Below are positions 58,766 to 64,000 of a stretch of DNA of 64,000 nucleotides, in pieces. Under the pieces are notes generated by a model that was not told the DNA's origin, made no database searches, and worked only from the letters and a program-made list of their open reading frames with translations. Each line of letters opens with the position of its first letter. Within the stretch, counting starts at the first letter, position 1. The DNA comes from Variovorax jilinensis. Its GTDB lineage: Bacteria > Pseudomonadota > Gammaproteobacteria > Burkholderiales > Burkholderiaceae_C. Position numbers and translations under genes: made by a program. Location of the stretch: the NCBI RefSeq assembly GCF_030316885.1, contig NZ_JASZYQ010000006.1, positions 62,001-126,000 on the forward strand, read 5' to 3'.

Positions 58766-60438
58766 CGACCAAGGCAGCGCCGAATTTGTGGGAAGTGCTC
58801 GTTGCCAAAGGGTTGACGACGGTTCCGGCGGTGATCGCCGCGCAGGCGCTCGCCCGGCCCGACGCGATTGCGCTGCGCACCGAAGGTGCCCCGCCGCTCA
58901 ACTATCGCGCGCTCCACCTGAAGGCCTGCGCGATCGCTGCGGGGCTGCGCGGGGCGGGCGTGCGGCGGGGCGACACGGTGGTGCTGTTCGGACCCAATAG
59001 CGCCGACATCGTCGCCTGCTGGATCGCGGTCAATGTGCTTGGGGCCATCGAGGTCTGCATCAACACCGCCAACCGGGGCGCACCGCTGGTGCATGCACTC
59101 AACAATGCCCAGGCGCGCCATATCGTGGTCGCGGCAGAGCTCCTGAAGTACGTCGTGCAGGTCGGCGATCAGCTCGACCATCTCGAGCACGCATGCATAT
59201 TCGAAGAGGGCTCCGCCGAGGTTCCGTCGCATCGCTTCCGGAGCACCCTGCTGAGCGACCTGCTTCGCCCCGAGCGCGCCACGGCGATCGAGGAGGAGAT
59301 CCGATCCGAGAGCGGCGACGTGGCCCCTTCGAACATCGCATCGATCATCTACACATCCGGCACCACGGGCCCGGCGAAAGGCGTCTTGATGCCCCATGCG
59401 CAGGTGTGCCTGCTGGCGGCCATGTCGGTGCGGGGACTCAAGCTCACCGAAGACGACGTGTTCCACTGCTTCCATCCGATGTTCCACATGGCGGGCAAGT
59501 TCATGGGGATACTGGCGACCTTCATCGCTGGGGGACAGGCCGTGCTGGACCGTGCCTTCGATGCCGAGCACTGGCTTGTCAAGCTGCGCACTCACGGTAT
59601 CACTGCCGGACTGGCCCATGGCCCGATGGTCGAAATGATCCATGCCCAGCCGGCACGCCCGGACGATCAGGACAATCCTCTGCGGCGAATGATCGTTGCG
59701 CCTTTTCCCACGCGCATTGCCACGGACTTCGAGCGCCGATTCGACGTTCGAGGCATCGAGGTCTGGGGCATGACCGAGGTCGGCGTCCCGATCTGGTGCG
59801 ACGTCGACCGGCCGCTGCGACCAGGCAGCTGCGGCCGGAACGACGACGAACTGTTCGACGTGGCGATCGTCGATCCGGTGACAGATGAAGACGTCGCTCC
59901 CGGCGAAGTGGGCGAACTCGTCGTGCGCCCGCGCCTACCTTGGGTGTTGATGCAGGGCTACATGGGCATGCACGAGGAGACGGTCGCGACGTGGCGCAAC
60001 CTCTGGTTCCACAGCGGCGACTCAGCCCGCCGGGATGCCGACGGCAACCATTTTTTCATCGATCGGCTGAAGGACCGGATACGGCGCCGTGCCGAGAACA
60101 TCTCCTCGTACGAGATCGAATCGGCTGCGTTGTCCTATCCGCCGGTCGCCGAAGCTGCGGCCGTGGGCGTCCCATCTCAGTTCCACGACGACGACGACAT
60201 CAAGTTGACCATCGTCGTGCAGCCGAAAATGGCCCTCCGGGAACAAGACCTGCTGGCGCATCTCGCTGGTTGCCTGCCGCACTACATGCTTCCGAGATAC
60301 ATAGAGCGTCTCGAGGCGCTGCCCAGGACGCCGACGAACAAGGTTCGCAAGGCCGAACTGAGAGCACGTGGCGTCGACGCAGCCGTCTGGGACAGAAAGG
60401 CAATTGGCATCGAGGTGAAGAGCTTGTATGAGAACTAG
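58762..60438 (+). CDS. AMP-dependent acyl-CoA synthetase (CaiC-like)
   Basis: 558 residues. ANL-superfamily motifs: P-loop 'IIYTSGTTGPAKGVLMPH' (196-213), 'VWGMTEVGVPIW', 'HSGDSARRDADGNHFFIDRLKDRIRRRAENISSYEIE' (hinge and A8), and the catalytic Lys in 'LPRTPTNKVRKAELRA' near the C-terminus. The overall sequence is closest in style to crotonobetaine/carnitine- or short-branched-chain acyl-CoA ligases. It makes acyl-AMP and then the CoA thioester of the imported acid. It lies at the end of the metabolic block, and its 3' end overlaps the TetR start by 11 bp. Confidence 0.9.
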   Translation: MTTKAAPNLWEVLVAKGLTTVPAVIAAQALARPDAIALRTEGAPPLNYRALHLKACAIAAGLRGAGVRRGDTVVLFGPNSADIVACWIAVNVLGAIEVCINTANRGAPLVHALNNAQARHIVVAAELLKYVVQVGDQLDHLEHACIFEEGSAEVPSHRFRSTLLSDLLRPERATAIEEEIRSESGDVAPSNIASIIYTSGTTGPAKGVLMPHAQVCLLAAMSVRGLKLTEDDVFHCFHPMFHMAGKFMGILATFIAGGQAVLDRAFDAEHWLVKLRTHGITAGLAHGPMVEMIHAQPARPDDQDNPLRRMIVAPFPTRIATDFERRFDVRGIEVWGMTEVGVPIWCDVDRPLRPGSCGRNDDELFDVAIVDPVTDEDVAPGEVGELVVRPRLPWVLMQGYMGMHEETVATWRNLWFHSGDSARRDADGNHFFIDRLKDRIRRRAENISSYEIESAALSYPPVAEAAAVGVPSQFHDDDDIKLTIVVQPKMALREQDLLAHLAGCLPHYMLPRYIERLEALPRTPTNKVRKAELRARGVDAAVWDRKAIGIEVKSLYEN

Positions 60439-61111
60439 TCAGGATTCGGCCGGCCATGAGTTGGCGTCGGGCAAGATGAACAAGAAGCAGTTGTCGCGCG
60501 AGCGCAGCGTGGAGACCATTCTTCGCACCGCTCTATCCGTCATGGTCAAGAAGGGCTACCGAAACACGACGATCGAGCACATCGCCGATTCTTCCGGTCT
60601 CACCAAGGGCGCCGTCTACCACTACTTCAACAGCAAGGAAGATCTGCTGATGGCCGTGCTCGAAATGGTGGAAGGCGATGTCGTCACCGGCGAAGTCGTC
60701 GACCCCGGTGACCGCGTCATGGCAGCCGATCGACTCGTGCAGTTCATTCACTCTCAAGGTGAGCGAGCCTTCGAGCGTGCAGACAGCTTTCTGTTTCTCG
60801 TCACCGTGGCGGGCGATTTCTCGAATATCGGCGAAGCCGTCGGCGCAAAGGTGGAAGCGATCTTCGATCGCCTGGGGAGGGTGTTGCGAGGCATCGTGCT
60901 GGAAGGCCAAGCAGCGGGTCAGTTCTCGCAGCGGGTGTCGCCGGACGATCTGACGCGACTTTATGTTTCCAGTTTCAGCGGGAATGTCTTGCAGTGGCAC
61001 CGAAGCGGCAGGCGCGCGGACATCGGTCGCAGTCAGGTGCGCGCCTTGCGGCTAGCACTGCTGAGCGTGCTGCACCCCGACCGCGTACCAACCTCATCCC
61101 GGCCCCGATAG
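60428..61111 (+). CDS. TetR/AcrR-family transcriptional regulator of the acyl-CoA operon
   Basis: 227 residues from ATG 60428 (internal ATG 60476 also possible). The helix-turn-helix region is 'RERSVETILRTALSVMVKKGYRNTTIEHIADSSGLTKGAVYHYFNSKEDLLMAVLEMVEGD' (about 24-84); the ligand domain is helical ('FSNIGEAVGAKVEAIFDRLGRVLRGIVLEGQAAGQFSQRVSPDDLTRLYVSSFSGNVLQWHRSG'). Being inside the operon, overlapping the ligase gene, it is probably a CoA-ester or acid sensor that represses the whole unit from the 28-bp palindrome at 49548. This link is by context; no second perfect palindrome of that kind is seen here. Confidence 0.9.
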   Translation: MRTSQDSAGHELASGKMNKKQLSRERSVETILRTALSVMVKKGYRNTTIEHIADSSGLTKGAVYHYFNSKEDLLMAVLEMVEGDVVTGEVVDPGDRVMAADRLVQFIHSQGERAFERADSFLFLVTVAGDFSNIGEAVGAKVEAIFDRLGRVLRGIVLEGQAAGQFSQRVSPDDLTRLYVSSFSGNVLQWHRSGRRADIGRSQVRALRLALLSVLHPDRVPTSSRPR

Positions 61112-61142
61112 GCCGCATCCGATTCGCGCAAGGATTCAAGCC

Positions 61143-64000
61143 ATGAACGCTCCGATGGAACTACGCCCCGCCACGCTCGACGACAAGTACGAGAACGAAG
61201 ACGGGCTGGTTTACCTGACCGGAACGCAGGCCCTGGTGCTGCTGCCGATGTTGCAGCGCCGACGCGATGCCGCTGCCGGACTCAACACCGCCGGCTATGT
61301 CTCGGGCTACCGCGGCTCGCCGCTGGGCGCCTACGATCTCGCGCTCGGCAAGGCACGCACGCATCTCGAGAAGCACCACGTGACCTTCGTGCCGGGCCTC
61401 AACGAGGATCTGGCGGCCACGGCCGTCTGGGGCACGCAGCAGGCCAACGCGTTTCCCGGGGCGCGCTACGACGGTGTGTTCGGCATCTGGTATGGCAAGG
61501 GTCCCGGCGTCGATCGCGCCGGCGACGTCCTGCGCCACGCGAACCAGGCAGGCACAGCCAGGTACGGCGGGGTGATCGCTCTGGCCGGCGACGACCATGG
61601 CGCCAAGTCGTCGACCGTGGCGGCGCAGACGGACTTCCTCTTCCAGGCAGTGTCGATGCCCGTTCTGGCTCCGGCGACGACGCAGGACTACATCGACCTC
61701 GGGCTCACAGGCATCGCGATGTCTCGCTTTACCGGGACCTGGGTTGCGATCAAGGCGGTGACCGACACCATCGAGACCGCCGGCATCGTGGACGTCTCGT
61801 CGACGCGGCTCGCGTTCGTGGATCCGGAGCATGTGCCTATGCCGCCGGGCGGGTTGAACCTGCGCTGGCCGGAGGAACCCTTCATCAAGCTCGAGGAACG
61901 GCTTGCGAAGCACAAGATGCCCGCGGTGCTGGCGTGGGCGCGGGCGAACCGGCTGGATCGTCAAGTGCTTGGCGTTCCAAACGGCGAGCCGGCGCGGCTC
62001 GGGATTGTCAGTACGGGCAAGGCCTGGCTCGACGTGATGCAGGCGCTCGCCGATATGGGCATCGACGACGCGGTTGCGCGCCGCATCGGCATCAGGGTCT
62101 ACAAGGTCGCAATGCCGTGGCCGCTGGAGCCCGAAGGCGCCCGCGAGTTCTGCGCCGGCTGCAACGAGGTGCTGGTCATCGAGGAGAAGCGCTCGCTGAT
62201 CGAATCGCAACTGCGTGACGCGCTCTACGCGCTTCCAGCCCGGCCCCGAGTGACCGGCAAGGTCGACGCCGACGGCGTGCTGCTGCTGCCCGAATGGGGC
62301 GAGCTCTCCCCGGCGCTGTGCCTGCGGACCATCGCTGCGCGGCTGCGGGCATCGGGGCCTGCCGCCGGCGACGATCCGCTGGCGATGCGGGCGTTGCAGG
62401 CGGTGCAGGCGCGCTGCGATCAGCGCATGTCGCTGCTGGCAACAAAGGAACAGGACGACGCCGATCGCATCCCGCCGGCGGAGCGCACGCCATACTTCTG
62501 TTCGGGATGTCCGCACAACAGTTCCACCAAGGTTCCGGAGGGCTCGCGGGCCGTGGCGGGCATCGGGTGCTCGTACATGGCAACATGGATGGACCGCTCG
62601 ACGGCTACCTTCACGCACATGGGCGGCGAGGGCGGCACCTGGATCGGCCAGGCCCCCTACACCGAGACACCGCATGTGTTCCAGAATCTCGGCGACGGCA
62701 CCTACTTCCACTCGGGTTCGCTCGCGATCCGCCATGCAGTGGCCACCCGGACGCCCATCACCTACAAGATCCTGTTCAACGATGCCGTCGCGATGACCGG
62801 CGGACAGGAGCACGACGGTCAGTTGACCCCCGCCGCCATCGCGCGCCAGGTCGCCGCGGAAGGCGTCAAGAGAATCGTGGTGGTCACCGACGACCCGGGC
62901 AAGTATCCCGTCGGCTATTTCGATCCGGGTATGCAGGTGCACCATCGAAGCGAGCTCGACGCGGTGCAGCGCGACCTGCGCGAATACGCCGACGTCTCTG
63001 TCCTCATCTACGACCAGACCTGCGCCGCCGAGAAGCGCAGGCGCCGCAAGCGCAGCACGGAGGCCGTGATTCCGAAACGGGTGTTCATCAATGAGCAGGT
63101 GTGCGAGAACTGCGGCGACTGCACGGTGAAATCGAACTGCGTGTCGGTCCAGCCCGTCGAGACGGAGCTCGGCCGCAAGCGCACGATCGACCAGTCTTCC
63201 TGCAACAGCGACCGATCGTGCGTCGATGGCTTCTGCCCCAGCTTCGTCACGGTCGAGGGCGGGGCCCTGCGGACCCGCGCGACGGCCGAGAGCGCGAAGG
63301 CCGACGTCGCCGGCAGCGCGCGAGCTGCGAGCCTTCCGTCGCCGCCGTCCGTGCTGCCCGAACCCGAACTTCCCGGCCTCGAAGAAACCTACTCGCTTCT
63401 CGTGACCGGCATCGGCGGCACGGGTGTCATCACCATCGGGCATCTGCTCGGAATAGCCGCCCATCTCGAAGGCAAGTCGGTCACCGTGCTCGACATGACG
63501 GGTCTGGCGCAGAAGAACGGCGCGGTGATGAGCTTCATCCGCTTCGGCGCTCCCGGCCAGGCGCTCTACTCGCCGCGCATCGGCGCCGCGTCCGCCGACG
63601 CAGTCATCGGTTGCGACCTGATCGTGACAGCAGGAAGGGAAGCGCTGTCGCGGATGGCCGTGCGCCGCACCCGCGTGGTAGCGAACGCCGCGATCACGCC
63701 GACAGCGGATTTCGCGCGCAAAGCGGACTGGGCAGTTCCACAGGGGGCCCTGGAGGCAGAGATCGAGCGTGCAGTCGGATCGTCCAAGGCCTGCGCCTAT
63801 GTCGATGCCACCCGGGTCGTCACGGCGATCCTCGGCGATTCGATCGCAACCAACATGTTCATGCTGGGGTACGCGTGGCAGCAAGGGCTGATCCCGGTGT
63901 CTGCAGTGGCCATCGAGCGCGCAATCGATCTCAACCGGGTGTCCGTCGCGGACAACCGCACGGCCTTCGCATGGGGCCGCGCCGCGGCGGCGGACCCCGC
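61143..64000 (+). CDS. Indolepyruvate:ferredoxin oxidoreductase family protein (fused type), cut by window edge
   Basis: Open from ATG 61143 to the window edge (952 residues visible; full members are about 1150-1200). The N-terminal part 'YLTGTQALVLLPMLQRRRDAAAGLNTAGYVSGYRGSPLGAYD' and 'VTFVPGLNEDLAATAVWGTQQANAFPGARYDGVFGIWYGKGPG' is the IorA-like thiamine-diphosphate region; 'GIGCSYMATWMDRSTATFTHMGGEGGTWIGQ' continues it, and the Cys-rich 'EQVCENCGDCTVKSNC' (near residue 655) is the iron-sulfur part; 'VTGIGGTGVITIGHLLGIAAHLEGKSVTVLDMTGLAQKNGAVMSF' starts the gamma-like domain. It decarboxylates aromatic or branched 2-oxo acids to acyl-CoA with reduced ferredoxin. It starts 31 bp after the TetR stop in the same direction and probably belongs to this operon. 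Confidence 0.92.
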   Translation, partial: MNAPMELRPATLDDKYENEDGLVYLTGTQALVLLPMLQRRRDAAAGLNTAGYVSGYRGSPLGAYDLALGKARTHLEKHHVTFVPGLNEDLAATAVWGTQQANAFPGARYDGVFGIWYGKGPGVDRAGDVLRHANQAGTARYGGVIALAGDDHGAKSSTVAAQTDFLFQAVSMPVLAPATTQDYIDLGLTGIAMSRFTGTWVAIKAVTDTIETAGIVDVSSTRLAFVDPEHVPMPPGGLNLRWPEEPFIKLEERLAKHKMPAVLAWARANRLDRQVLGVPNGEPARLGIVSTGKAWLDVMQALADMGIDDAVARRIGIRVYKVAMPWPLEPEGAREFCAGCNEVLVIEEKRSLIESQLRDALYALPARPRVTGKVDADGVLLLPEWGELSPALCLRTIAARLRASGPAAGDDPLAMRALQAVQARCDQRMSLLATKEQDDADRIPPAERTPYFCSGCPHNSSTKVPEGSRAVAGIGCSYMATWMDRSTATFTHMGGEGGTWIGQAPYTETPHVFQNLGDGTYFHSGSLAIRHAVATRTPITYKILFNDAVAMTGGQEHDGQLTPAAIARQVAAEGVKRIVVVTDDPGKYPVGYFDPGMQVHHRSELDAVQRDLREYADVSVLIYDQTCAAEKRRRRKRSTEAVIPKRVFINEQVCENCGDCTVKSNCVSVQPVETELGRKRTIDQSSCNSDRSCVDGFCPSFVTVEGGALRTRATAESAKADVAGSARAASLPSPPSVLPEPELPGLEETYSLLVTGIGGTGVITIGHLLGIAAHLEGKSVTVLDMTGLAQKNGAVMSFIRFGAPGQALYSPRIGAASADAVIGCDLIVTAGREALSRMAVRRTRVVANAAITPTADFARKADWAVPQGALEAEIERAVGSSKACAYVDATRVVTAILGDSIATNMFMLGYAWQQGLIPVSAVAIERAIDLNRVSVADNRTAFAWGRAAAADP

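Noticed and set aside
61161..63884. A 907-codon minus-strand frame opposite the indolepyruvate oxidoreductase
   Set aside because: The plus strand encodes a recognisable enzyme throughout; the reverse frame has no domain and the usual antisense composition.
1..64000. rRNA, tRNA, CRISPR arrays, intact insertion sequences or phage genes
   Set aside because: None seen by reading; no repeated spacer pattern, no transposase or integrase frame. A tRNA covariance search could still reveal a short RNA gene.

Overview
The window is high-GC bacterial DNA, densely packed with metabolic genes, and looks like a chromosome or large replicon of a Burkholderiales betaproteobacterium, most like Variovorax or another Comamonadaceae. 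Reasons: several Bug-type tripartite-tricarboxylate (TTT) receptors sitting alone beside catabolic genes, many CaiB/BaiF CoA-transferases, IclR/LysR/AraC/GntR/TetR regulators each next to a small catabolic operon, and a bacterial indolepyruvate:ferredoxin oxidoreductase of the fused type. I see no rRNA, tRNA, CRISPR array or intact insertion sequence.

Layout. 1-2 kb: a cut-off D-2-hydroxyacid dehydrogenase diverges from a citrate-synthase-like enzyme that carries an N-terminal helix-turn-helix; an AT-rich palindrome lies between them. 1.8-5.3 kb: a cytochrome b561 plus two YceI proteins, facing a phospholipase-D-type lipoprotein. 5.3-6.75 kb: a decayed patch with remnants of a Bug receptor and of an IclR regulator around a lower-GC stretch. 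6.7-9.4 kb: lipoprotein, small acidic protein, SDR oxidoreductase, secreted protein. 9.5-15 kb: mhpR-mhpCAB for 3-(3-hydroxyphenyl)propionate with a near-copy of the known MhpR operator, followed by a Bug receptor. 15-20.7 kb: two AraC regulators, an AhpD-like protein, a thioredoxin-fold protein, a flavoprotein and a methyltransferase. 20.7-28.1 kb: LysR regulator, HMG-CoA-lyase-like enzyme, CoA-transferase, Bug receptor, 4-hydroxyphenylpyruvate dioxygenase, Ldh-type dehydrogenase and a DMT exporter. 28-35.4 kb: a DUF4126-like protein, an operon TetR - (alpha/beta-hydrolase fused to glycosyltransferase) - methyltransferase, a patatin lipoprotein, and a cyclic-nucleotide-binding membrane protein.

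35.4-49.5 kb is one divergent acid-sugar catabolic island. A GntR/FadR regulator and a TRAP transporter head a long operon: 2-hydroxyacid dehydrogenase, isopropylmalate-dehydrogenase-like enzyme, aldehyde dehydrogenase, D-apionate-oxidoisomerase-like enzyme, RuBisCO-like protein and DUF1537 kinase. The opposite operon has a 3-hydroxyisobutyrate-dehydrogenase-like enzyme, a tartrate-dehydrogenase-like enzyme and a BKACE enzyme. The last three genes of the plus-strand operon match the ApnO/OiaK/RuBisCO-like-protein logic of D-apionate breakdown; the remaining genes do not belong to the described pathway, so this is my main candidate for a new variant.

49.6-64 kb is a single operon behind a perfect 28-bp palindrome: GH88/105-type glycosidase, LivHMGF importer, alpha-methylacyl-CoA racemase, acyl-CoA dehydrogenase, CoA-transferase, Liv substrate-binding protein, acyl-CoA ligase, TetR regulator and the fused indolepyruvate oxidoreductase, which runs off the right edge. 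The set fits uptake, CoA activation, racemisation and desaturation of an alpha-methyl-branched (possibly glycosylated) carboxylic acid, with the TetR protein as the likely sensor.
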